NCBI GenBank assembly: GCA_026986905.1
Contig: JALSNQ010000002.1
Coordinates: 1 to 61,764, forward strand
Length of the DNA stretch: 61,764 bases
Reading direction: 5' to 3'
DNA from: Thermofilaceae archaeon
GTDB taxonomy: Archaea; Thermoproteota; Thermoprotei; Thermofilales; Thermofilaceae
A program made the translations under genes and the position numbers. This document shows, in pieces, positions 16,155 through 23,373 of the stretch; positions within the stretch are counted from its first letter, which is position 1; each line of letters begins with the position of its first letter. The notes under the pieces are model-generated. The model made no database searches, had not been told where the DNA came from, and saw nothing but the letters and a program-made list of their open reading frames with translations.

Positions 16155-17504
16155 GTGAAGCTGCTCGGCTTATCCAGGGAGAAGGCTTCAGAAGCTGTGA
16201 AGAACGGCAAAGTCGTGGTAGTACAGTTTGGCCTGGGAAAGCTTGGCCTACCGCTCGCAGTAGCGACTGCGGCGGCTGGGGCCAAGGTGATTGGCGTGGA
16301 CATCAGCAGGGAGCTCGTGGAGATGATCAATGAGGGCAGAAACCCCCTCCCGGGGGAGCCGGGTATAGGGGATCTCCTCCCCCGGCTAGTATCAGAGGGG
16401 AGACTTATGGTCACCACCGATTGGCGCAGCGCCGTCACTAAGGGAGACGTGTACGTAGTGGCAGTGCCCGTTACCGTAGAGGAGGATATGAGGCCGCGGC
16501 TTGGCGCACTACTGGACGTCGCGGGTAAGATAAGCGAAGGGCTGGAGAAAGGCGACCTTGTAATGATTGAGACCACACTACCCCTAGGCACTACCAGGAG
16601 GATTACTTCGCTTCTAGAGGAAAAGACCGGGTATAGGCACGGGGTAGATTTCGGCGTCGTCCACGCGCCCGAGAGGACTAGTAGTGGCCGAATGTTGAAG
16701 GATATAACCGAGAGTTACCCCAAGGTCGTTGGATCCGACTCTCCTAAAGCGCTAGAAGCAGCCGTGGGCTTCTACTCCGCAATTAACAAGCGGGGTATAG
16801 TCGAGGTTTCTACAAGCTTGGCCGCCGAGGCCGTAAAGGTGTTTGAAGGTGTCTACCGGTATGTAAATATCGCGTTGGCCAACGAGCTCGCTCTCTACGC
16901 CGAGAACGTCGGGCTTAACGTGTGGGAGGTTATTGAGGCGGCAAACACCCAGCCTTACTGCCACCTGCACAGGCCCGGAGCGGGCGTGGGGGGCCACTGT
17001 ATACCCGTGTACCCCCGCTTCGTAATGTATGACGCCTTGAAGAGGGGGCTTGACTTGAGGCTTCTCAACGCCGCGAAGGCGGTAAACGAGCACATGCCTC
17101 TTCACGTGGTGTTGATGGCTGTGAAGGCCTTGAACAGTATAGGTAAGCCTGTAAGGGGGAGTAGGATACTCATCGTTGGGCTCACGTATCGCGCCGGGGT
17201 ACGCGAGTACTATATGGCTCCTTCGCTAAGGGTTCTCAGAGAATTAAAGGATATGGGCGCAGAGGTCTACGGCTATGAGCCGGCAGCTATGCCGGAGGAC
17301 TTCCTAAAGCTGGGAGTGGAGAAGTGGGGCGGAGAGGAGGTTGATCTCGCGATAATAATTAACGCCTACAGAGAAGTCGTCGAGGATATATATCGCGGCC
17401 GGCTGCCTGCAAAGACGGTTCTCGACGCGAGGGGCATCGTGGATCTTGAAAGGGCTAGAAGTTCTGGCTACTATGCTATACAGCTTGGAAGAGCGGGTCC
17501 TTGA
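16155..17504 (+). CDS. Nucleotide-sugar dehydrogenase (UDP-ManNAc/UDP-Glc type)
   Basis: NAD-dependent four-electron oxidation of a UDP-sugar to its uronic acid, used for surface glycans or protein glycosylation. The N-terminal dinucleotide motif is FGLGKLGLPLA with an acidic strand end at GVDIS; the middle domain holds an ETTLPLGTT block, and the catalytic cysteine lies in GVGGHCIPVYP. The C-terminal UDP-binding domain starts with VGLTYRAGV. 449 aa is typical. It resembles the WecC (UDP-N-acetylmannosamine) branch more than UDP-glucose dehydrogenase, but the sugar cannot be fixed from sequence. GTG 16155 follows a GGTGAG stretch. Confidence 0.85.
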   Translation: MKLLGLSREKASEAVKNGKVVVVQFGLGKLGLPLAVATAAAGAKVIGVDISRELVEMINEGRNPLPGEPGIGDLLPRLVSEGRLMVTTDWRSAVTKGDVYVVAVPVTVEEDMRPRLGALLDVAGKISEGLEKGDLVMIETTLPLGTTRRITSLLEEKTGYRHGVDFGVVHAPERTSSGRMLKDITESYPKVVGSDSPKALEAAVGFYSAINKRGIVEVSTSLAAEAVKVFEGVYRYVNIALANELALYAENVGLNVWEVIEAANTQPYCHLHRPGAGVGGHCIPVYPRFVMYDALKRGLDLRLLNAAKAVNEHMPLHVVLMAVKALNSIGKPVRGSRILIVGLTYRAGVREYYMAPSLRVLRELKDMGAEVYGYEPAAMPEDFLKLGVEKWGGEEVDLAIIINAYREVVEDIYRGRLPAKTVLDARGIVDLERARSSGYYAIQLGRAGP

Positions 17505-17554
17505 CGCCGGGATACACTAATAGGGGGTGACAGCCGAATATAGTTGGTGGCCCC

Positions 17555-18778
17555 ATGCCCCTAGACATTGTAGAGTCATTGGAAAAGCTGGTTCGAATAC
17601 CCTCCGAGTCGAGCTATGGCAAAGAGGGCATTGTCAGGAAGCATTACAGGGAAGCGGCGGACGCTGTAGCTGAGATAGCCGAGGGTAGCGGGCTTAAAGT
17701 TGAAAAAATAGATCTCCTAGGCGGGGAGATACCGACTCTGATAATAACCTTGCCTAATCCCCCTGAAAACAAGCCTACGCTCGCGCTTGTCTCCCACTAC
17801 GATGTTGTGCCCGCGAAAGGCCCCTGGATCGTCGAGGGACAGGAGATGGATCCCTATGACCCCGTGGTGATAGACGGCAAGATGTATGGAAGGGGTGCTG
17901 CAGACGACAAGTCCGGTATAGTTGCCTCCCTCGCCGGGCTCGTGGATCTCGCGGAGAAGGGGGCCGAGCTCCGCTATAACCCCGTCGTTGTGGTCACCGG
18001 CGACGAGGAGGTCGGCGGAAACGGCATAAAGGCACTGTTGGAAGAGGGGTATAGATGGGACCGCGTGATAATCGTTGATGCGGGCTCCGAGTATGTCTCT
18101 ATCGGCGCGAGCGGCGTTGTTGAAGGCTGGATAAGGGTTTTCGGAAAGGCCGGCCACGCGGGCTATCCCCATGCTACCAGAAACGCCGCCGAGCAACTCG
18201 CGCGGCTAGTCAACGAGTTCTTCTCGTTTAAGGCTGCGCGGGCGGCTAAGCTCTCGTCTCTGCCGTCGCCCCCGGGGAGCCCCATCCCGTACGTGTGGGG
18301 GCGTTTCACAGTGAATATTCTCAAACTGCCTGAGACCGAGGCTGAGAAGCACAACAGGGTACCCGGCGAGGCGTGGGCCGGATTTGACATGAGGCTGATA
18401 CCGGAGGAGGAGCTCGAGGATGCGCTGAGGGAGCTCTACTCCTTCTTCTCTTCCGCTATAGCCAGGCTAGGAGTGGAAGCAGAGCTAGAGATAGTTGCGA
18501 AGCAGAAGGGATGGTATGCGAAGAACAAGGAGTTTGTATCCGAGGCTGTGGCTGCTGCGAGGGAGGCATACCGTAAGGCGGGCTTCGCCGGAGAGCCCGG
18601 TGTTGCCGCCGAGCTTGGAGGAAACGATGGGTCACACTTCGACGAGTACGGGATGGATGTGATAGCCTTCGGCACTATAAGGGCTGACACCAACATACAT
18701 GCGCAAGGCGAGTTCGTCTACTTGGAGGATATCGAGATGTTCAGGCATTTCGTCTATGAGCTTTCTGTAAAACGGTGA
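17555..18778 (+). CDS. M20 family metallohydrolase (ArgE/DapE/ACY1-like)
   Basis: Zinc hydrolase that removes acyl groups from amino acids or cleaves small peptides. The metal ligands follow the family order: His in LVSHYDVV, the bridging Asp in YGRGAADDKSG, the catalytic Glu pair in VTGDEEVGGNG, Asp in IIVDAGSE and His in GNDGSHFDEYG. The dimerisation domain occupies about residues 195-305. Substrate is unknown; succinyl- and acetyl-amino acids are both plausible. It could supply the desuccinylase step for the racemase pair at 58.3-60.3 kb, but that is inference because the genes are far apart. Next gene starts 7 nt downstream. Confidence 0.85.
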   Translation: MPLDIVESLEKLVRIPSESSYGKEGIVRKHYREAADAVAEIAEGSGLKVEKIDLLGGEIPTLIITLPNPPENKPTLALVSHYDVVPAKGPWIVEGQEMDPYDPVVIDGKMYGRGAADDKSGIVASLAGLVDLAEKGAELRYNPVVVVTGDEEVGGNGIKALLEEGYRWDRVIIVDAGSEYVSIGASGVVEGWIRVFGKAGHAGYPHATRNAAEQLARLVNEFFSFKAARAAKLSSLPSPPGSPIPYVWGRFTVNILKLPETEAEKHNRVPGEAWAGFDMRLIPEEELEDALRELYSFFSSAIARLGVEAELEIVAKQKGWYAKNKEFVSEAVAAAREAYRKAGFAGEPGVAAELGGNDGSHFDEYGMDVIAFGTIRADTNIHAQGEFVYLEDIEMFRHFVYELSVKR

Positions 18779-18785
18779 TCAGCTG

Positions 18786-19466
18786 GTGGTAAAGGTACGT
18801 TTTTTCTCTATTTTCAGGGAGTTGGCTGGTGTTGAAGAAGAATCCGTCGAAGGCGTCAGAACACTCGGTGAACTGAAAAAAGCCTTGCTGGAAAAGTATC
18901 CGTGGCTAGGTGAGTGGGCGGAGAGGGGGGAAGCGGTTTTCCTGGTAGACGGTAAACGCGAGCACGGCGATGTGAAGCTGAATGAGGAGTCAGAGGTCGC
19001 GGTGATACCTCCCGTAGCCGGGGGAGGTGAACAGGCCTTTGTGGACAGGGTTGAACCCGCTGAGCTCTTAAGGTCGGTTCTAGAGCTCGCGGGTGAAAAG
19101 GATGGAGCAGTGGCGTTGTTTGTTGGCAGGGTAAAAGGCGTGATCCCAGCTGGCAGAGTGAAGTCCCTATACTATGAGGTATACGAGCCTCACGGAACAC
19201 GTACCTTGAAGGAGATAGCTGGGGACGCGGTAAAGAAGTGGAAGGTAAGTAGTGTCTATATCTACCACAAGAAGGGTGAGGCTATACCCGGAGAGCCTGT
19301 TCTCTTCATAGCGGTGGTTTCTCCGGGTAGAAGGGAGGCAATTTCGGCCCTAAAAGAGGTGCTTGAAAGGGTCAAGCATGAGCCTCCCGTGTGGAAGCTG
19401 GAAAAACTAGAGAATGGTGAGTACTGGATACTTGGTGGAAAGAGGGTTCCTAGGGGTTCTCCTTAA
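18786..19466 (+). CDS. MoaD-MoaE fusion, molybdopterin synthase
   Basis: Both halves of molybdopterin synthase in one chain. Residues about 1-80 are a MoaD ubiquitin-like fold (VKVRFFSIFRELAGV at the start, VAVIPPVAGGG at the end) and about 87-226 are MoaE (ALFVGRVKG, SLYYEVYE, YIYHKKGEAIPGEPV, PVWKLEK). MoaD works through a thiocarboxylate on its terminal Gly-Gly, yet here the glycines at about 78-80 run directly into MoaE. Actinobacterial MoaX is a comparable fusion. The chain must therefore be cleaved after the glycines or use another mechanism. It lies 7 nt after the M20 gene and overlaps moaC (convergent) by 17 bp. Confidence 0.9.
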   Translation: MVKVRFFSIFRELAGVEEESVEGVRTLGELKKALLEKYPWLGEWAERGEAVFLVDGKREHGDVKLNEESEVAVIPPVAGGGEQAFVDRVEPAELLRSVLELAGEKDGAVALFVGRVKGVIPAGRVKSLYYEVYEPHGTRTLKEIAGDAVKKWKVSSVYIYHKKGEAIPGEPVLFIAVVSPGRREAISALKEVLERVKHEPPVWKLEKLENGEYWILGGKRVPRGSP

Positions 19467-19905
19467 CCTTCTCTACAACCTCTATGCTCTCTATCCTCGT
19501 GTATGGGTACTGGCCTCTCTCGTCTTTTTCAAGTGCTTTCACCATGTCCCATACTGCCAGAAGCGCGGCTGAGACCCCGGTGAGGGCTTCCATCTCCACG
19601 CCGGTCTTGGCGATAGTCTTTACCGTTACTACCGCCTCTACCCTGTTGCCTTCCGCGTGGAGGTCCACGTCCACTGAGGTTATAGGTATGGGGTGGCACA
19701 GGGGGACTATTTCCCAGGTTCTCTTTACGGCCAGTATAGCTGCTACTCTAGCCACCGAGAATACATCACCCTTTGGCACACGGCCCTCCACTATCGCTTT
19801 TACAGTGCTTTCACGGAGCCTTATTACACCTCTAGCCTTGGCAATCCTCACAACATCTCTTTTAGGGCTTATATCCACCATCCTGACGTTACCCATGCAA
19901 TTCAC
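19450..19905 (-). CDS. moaC: Cyclic pyranopterin monophosphate synthase MoaC
   Basis: Converts the 3',8-cyclo-GTP made by MoaA into cyclic pyranopterin monophosphate, the first stable precursor of molybdopterin. Diagnostic blocks are MVDISPK at the N-terminus, IVPLCHPIPIT in the centre and TGVEMEALTGVSAALLAVWDMVKA, which hold the active site. 151 aa is normal. The GTG at 19905 overlaps the stop of moaB (GTGA), giving tight coupling; an ATG lies 3 codons later. The 3' end overlaps the convergent moaD-E fusion, so the three cofactor genes form one locus. No moaA is visible here. Confidence 0.93.
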   Translation of the reverse strand: MNCMGNVRMVDISPKRDVVRIAKARGVIRLRESTVKAIVEGRVPKGDVFSVARVAAILAVKRTWEIVPLCHPIPITSVDVDLHAEGNRVEAVVTVKTIAKTGVEMEALTGVSAALLAVWDMVKALEKDERGQYPYTRIESIEVVEKVKENP

Positions 19906-20447
19906 CTTATTAGCCCAAGTATGTGGCCTGCCTCGGGTAGAATAATCTTCTCGAGAGCTAGCCTCGCCGCGCCCGGGCTCCCTGGAAGTACGAATACAAC
20001 TTTACCCCCTACTATGCCGGCAGTAGCATTCGAAAGGAACGCTGCACTGCCTATTTCGCCGTAACTCAGCATCCTAAATATGCAGCCGAACCCCTCCAGC
20101 TCTTTTTCGAAAAGTGGCCTCAGCGTGGCCACGGTGACGTCGCTGGGGGCTGGCCCTGTACCGCCCATTGTAACCACGATGTCTACGTCTTCTCTTCTAA
20201 GTAGATCCGCGAGGGCGTTTACAATTTCCAGCGGATCGTCCGCCACGAGCCTGTATGCGGACGCCCTGTGGCCGTTTTTCTCAACGAGTTCCCTGGCTAT
20301 TCTATACGACTCGTCGGGTAAAGGTGTCTCCCCCCTCTTTACTGCCAGCGCTCTAGAGGTGCTGATCGTGATGAACGCGAAACCTATATGGCGAGGCCCC
20401 CTTTTCCTGTGTTCCTCATGCGGGTGTTCCTTCATAGGTTGTTTCAC
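19902..20447 (-). CDS. moaB: Molybdenum cofactor biosynthesis protein MoaB
   Basis: MoaB/MogA-type molybdopterin adenylyltransferase, which activates molybdopterin with AMP before metal insertion. The substrate motif TMGGTGPAPSDVT and the later VLPGSPGAA block identify it. A His/Lys-rich N-terminal extension of about 15 residues precedes the core and may start later. It is first in a two-gene operon with moaC, overlapping it by 4 nt. In archaea MoaB often serves tungsten enzymes, so molybdenum is not implied. Confidence 0.9.
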   Translation of the reverse strand: MKQPMKEHPHEEHRKRGPRHIGFAFITISTSRALAVKRGETPLPDESYRIARELVEKNGHRASAYRLVADDPLEIVNALADLLRREDVDIVVTMGGTGPAPSDVTVATLRPLFEKELEGFGCIFRMLSYGEIGSAAFLSNATAGIVGGKVVFVLPGSPGAARLALEKIILPEAGHILGLIR

Positions 20448-20695
20448 GCGTAGAGGGGGATAACCTTTGCCCCATGCACCATTAGATGTCTATGGGCATT
20501 GTGGGTTGTCGGGGCTCCCTTAGCGTACTCCTACTTTGTGCAGGCTTTCATACCTACTGCTCAGAGAGCCTGATGTAGCGTATGCCGGTATAGAGCCGGG
20601 GAGAAGATTGTTATTGCGGGGGGTCGACGTGGAAGCGCAGAACGGTTAAAGAGGACAAATAAAGATTATCAGTATTCTTGCTAATCTTATCTTCT
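20448..20695. other. Intergenic region with one short hairpin
   Basis: About 250 nt divergent gap between moaB and the kinase gene. I see no ORF worth naming. AGGCTTTC (20542-20549) can pair with GAGAGCCT (20564-20571) with one G-U, and an AT-rich box (AAATAAAG, about 20658-20665) suits the downstream gene as a promoter. The rest shows no feature that I can support. Confidence 0.4.
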
Positions 20696-21502
20696 GTGAA
20701 GGAGACGATAGCTGTCAAGATAGGCGGATCTGTCCTTATGGATAAGAAGGCGGCGAGCACCCGTCTCAGAGAGGAGGTTTTAAGGAACATCGCCGGCGAC
20801 GTCAAGGAGCTACTGGAGAGGGGGTATAGAGTAGTGTTGACCCATGGCGTAGGTACTGTGGGCCACATGATTGTTGGAAAGTACGGCTTACACAAAGGCA
20901 TCGACAGCGACGAAAAACTTCTGGGGCTAACGGAAGCGCAGAACCGTGTAAACGAGTTGGTGCGTGCGCCTCTGTTAAGGGTTTTTGAGGAAACTGGAGT
21001 ACCTGTGGTGATGTTTTACCCCAGTAGCTGTATTGTGCAGGAAAGAGGTAGAGTGAAAGAGTTCTACGACGCCCCACTTAGGCGCTTCTACGAGCGGGGC
21101 TTTGTCCCCGTGATGTCAGGTGATATGGCCGCGGACGTCGACGATAAGCTATACATGAGTGTATGTTCAGCAGACCAATTGACGCTAATTCTTGCCGAGA
21201 GACTAGGGGCTTCAAAGGCGATCTTCTTGGTCGACGGCGACGGCGTGTACGAAGGGGGAAACCCCGAAAAGACTATTCCACACTTGACTATAAGCGAGCT
21301 GAGGAAGGTACTTGAGAAAGTGGGAGGGGGAGCAGCCATTGATGTAAGTGGAAGTATGAAGGGAAAGCTTTGGGAGATACTTTTGCACGGCGACTTCCTG
21401 CGTAGGGGAGGCGAGGTGTGGATAATAAATGGGCTCAGGCCGCACAGTCTCCTCAGAGCGTTGGAGGGCGAGTTGGAGCGTTTTACCAGGATAACAGCCT
21501 AG
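20696..21502 (+). CDS. Isopentenyl phosphate kinase (amino acid kinase family)
   Basis: Likely phosphorylates isopentenyl phosphate to IPP, the last step of the archaeal mevalonate pathway. It has the amino acid kinase start AVKIGGSVLMDKK, a VLTHGVGTVGHM loop whose His corresponds to the IPK catalytic histidine, and late SGSMKGKLWE and VWIINGLRP strands. The histidine argues for IPK over UMP kinase or glutamate kinase. GTG 20696 is preferred to TTG 20678: it lies about 30 nt after an AT box and gives the usual N-terminus. A prenol-kinase-like gene follows, and an IPP isomerase is at 49.7 kb. Confidence 0.82.
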   Translation: MKETIAVKIGGSVLMDKKAASTRLREEVLRNIAGDVKELLERGYRVVLTHGVGTVGHMIVGKYGLHKGIDSDEKLLGLTEAQNRVNELVRAPLLRVFEETGVPVVMFYPSSCIVQERGRVKEFYDAPLRRFYERGFVPVMSGDMAADVDDKLYMSVCSADQLTLILAERLGASKAIFLVDGDGVYEGGNPEKTIPHLTISELRKVLEKVGGGAAIDVSGSMKGKLWEILLHGDFLRRGGEVWIINGLRPHSLLRALEGELERFTRITA

Positions 21503-21547
21503 AATAGGTAATTCTTATTTCCTCTTATCGGGACAGAGTATAACTGT

Positions 21548-22261
21548 ATGAGAGCTCTCTTTCAGCCAGTATGGCTATGGAATGCGGCAATAGGCATAGT
21601 GCTGCCACTAATCTACATAAACACGATAATCGCGTTGATGAACAAGTTTGTCGAAAAAGGCTTTCCACCAGATCTCTCCAGGAAAATTATACACATAGCG
21701 GCTGGAAGCTGGATTTGGGTATGGCCGCTCATGGATCCCAGCGACGGGTGGAGCTACGTTTTCAACATAGCCGTCGCCTTCCTGTGGTTCCTCATGTTCC
21801 TTTTAAAGGGGCTTAAAGGCAGCCCGGACGACCCCGCTGTAAAGACTATGACTAGAACCGGAGACCCCCACGAGCTTCTAAGAGGTCCCCTCTTCTTCAC
21901 CGTATCGATGATGTTTGTCGGAGTGTTCCTGTTCATGAAGTTCATCGGGGTAGCTATAATGGGATATCTGGGCTGGGGCGACGGAATAGCGCCGTATGTA
22001 GGTAAGAGGTGGGGTAAACACAAGTATAGGCTCCTGGGCCGCGAGAAGAGCATTGAAGGGTCAATATCTGTCTTCGTAGCCGGTTTTCTAGGATCACTGC
22101 TATTATATATCCTCGTATTCCTATCACTGCCCACCATGGCCGAGATCATACGGCTCGTCATTCTAGGCATAGTAGCCGTATTGGTGGAGGCGGTTAGCCC
22201 AGCCGACGTGGATAACCTTGCTATACCGGCGGCGTTATACCTTACCGACCTCGTCCTCTAA
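21548..22261 (+). CDS. CTP-dependent prenol kinase-like membrane protein (SEC59/VTE5 family)
   Basis: Polytopic membrane protein of the dolichol kinase / phytol kinase / CDP-diacylglycerol synthase superfamily. About six hydrophobic helices are visible; the conserved signature lies between two of them: DLSRKIIHIAAGSW early, then GWGDGIAPYVGKRWGKHKY and KSIEGSISVF. Members use CTP to phosphorylate long-chain polyprenols. Its place directly after the IPK gene fits isoprenoid lipid metabolism. Whether it acts on dolichol, geranylgeraniol or a lipid phosphate cannot be told from sequence. Confidence 0.75.
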   Translation: MRALFQPVWLWNAAIGIVLPLIYINTIIALMNKFVEKGFPPDLSRKIIHIAAGSWIWVWPLMDPSDGWSYVFNIAVAFLWFLMFLLKGLKGSPDDPAVKTMTRTGDPHELLRGPLFFTVSMMFVGVFLFMKFIGVAIMGYLGWGDGIAPYVGKRWGKHKYRLLGREKSIEGSISVFVAGFLGSLLLYILVFLSLPTMAEIIRLVILGIVAVLVEAVSPADVDNLAIPAALYLTDLVL

Positions 22262-22299
22262 TACATCACCCTTTTAACCGTGAAACGTTTTTTCTCCAC

Positions 22300-22887
22300 G
22301 TGTCTCATATGGAGAATGAACCCGCCGAGAATACGGGAAAAAACGTGCCTCTAAGCCACGGCAGGCTTTCGGGAGACCATGTGGTGGTCGAGGATTCAGA
22401 GGAGATAGAGTTTCTCTACGAGAAGGGCTATGGTGTAAAGGTCGGTGAAAAGCTTCGGCTGGAACTTGTAGAGGCGGCGTACCTGTTGTATAGGGGTTTT
22501 CTGGAAGTAGAGGATGATAATGGAAATAAGGTGGGGTTCTGGGACATAGTGAAGATAGGCTCCAAGAAGAACGCGGAGTTCTGGACCATACTCAACGTGT
22601 ACTCCGACCTTAGGAACCGCGCGCTAATAGCCAAGCCGGGGGTTACTGACGAGGAGATATTGCTAGACTGGAAGAAGCGCGGCGGAGTAAAAAGATTCCT
22701 CGTTAGAGTTATCCGTGAAGGAATACGTGTGGGCTTTCCGCTCTTTGAGGATCTCTTTAGGAGGGCGCTTGAGAGCGGCAGGGAACTCGTGATGGCGGTG
22801 GTGGATAAGGAGGGTGTAATCTCCTATTACATAGTTGAAGGTGTGAGCCGTGAAGGGCCGGAAGTCCTTACTGGTGTCCCGATATAA
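22300..22887 (+). CDS. tRNA-splicing endonuclease, structural (non-catalytic) subunit
   Basis: EndA-family protein. The N-terminal domain (about 20-90) has the family pattern, with LYEKGYG and a LELVEAAYLLYRGFLEV helix. The C-terminal domain retains the last strands (ELVMAVVDKEGVISYYIV) but the stretch that normally holds the catalytic Tyr, His and Lys is shortened and none of the three is recognisable. That is what is expected of the structural partner in the heterotetrameric crenarchaeal enzyme, which cuts relaxed bulge-helix-bulge motifs. The catalytic subunit is not in this window. GTG 22300 or ATG 22309 may be the start. Overlaps the next gene. Confidence 0.7.
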   Translation: MSHMENEPAENTGKNVPLSHGRLSGDHVVVEDSEEIEFLYEKGYGVKVGEKLRLELVEAAYLLYRGFLEVEDDNGNKVGFWDIVKIGSKKNAEFWTILNVYSDLRNRALIAKPGVTDEEILLDWKKRGGVKRFLVRVIREGIRVGFPLFEDLFRRALESGRELVMAVVDKEGVISYYIVEGVSREGPEVLTGVPI

Positions 22888-23371
22888 GGTGAGTAAAAAG
22901 GAGAGACGGGAGCTTGCGTCGCGCATAGCCTTGCAGGTCAGCGAGGCCGCGGCGAGACTACTTGAAGGAGACGTCGAGGTTGCCAGGCTTAGGCATCAAA
23001 AGTTTGGCGGACTTATAATCCTCAAAGGTGTGCCGGCGTTCTTTTTCTACGGGGAGAGGATCTACCCTACGCTACTGCTCATCTACAGGCTCGGCGTTGA
23101 CCCGGGGTTGCCGAAGGTGCATGTGGATGAAGGCGCGGTGCCGCATGTACTAAATGGGGCTGATGTAATGGTGCCTGGGATAACGAGGGTTGAGGGTGAA
23201 GTGGAGAGGGGAAAGGAGGTACTCGTTGTGGATCCTAGAGGAAGGGTCTTTGCTGTCGGCGAGGCTCTAATGACGGGGGAGGAAATCAAGGAGGCGGGTA
23301 AAGGTAAGGCTGTGAAAAACGTCCATTACGCTGGCGACGATTTGTGGGAGATAATCACAAAGATGTTCTAG
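22850..23371 (+). CDS. PUA-domain protein, MCT-1/Tma20-like
   Basis: The order is a short basic N-terminal domain and a C-terminal PUA domain (about 85-170). The segment PTLLLIYRLG then HVDEGAVPHVLNGADVMVPGI, followed by an EIKEAGKGKAVKNVHYAGDDLWE block, closely parallels eukaryotic MCT-1/Tma20, which acts with DENR in ribosome recycling and re-initiation. An RNA- or ribosome-binding role is likely. The GTG at 22850 has a GAAGGTG stretch upstream and overlaps the previous gene by 38 nt; GTG 22889 is an alternative. Confidence 0.75.
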   Translation: MKGRKSLLVSRYKVSKKERRELASRIALQVSEAAARLLEGDVEVARLRHQKFGGLIILKGVPAFFFYGERIYPTLLLIYRLGVDPGLPKVHVDEGAVPHVLNGADVMVPGITRVEGEVERGKEVLVVDPRGRVFAVGEALMTGEEIKEAGKGKAVKNVHYAGDDLWEIITKMF

Positions 23372-23373
23372 AT

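Noticed and set aside
20696-21502. UMP kinase as an alternative for the IPK gene
   Set aside because: The GHM histidine and the late SGSMKGK block match isopentenyl phosphate kinase.
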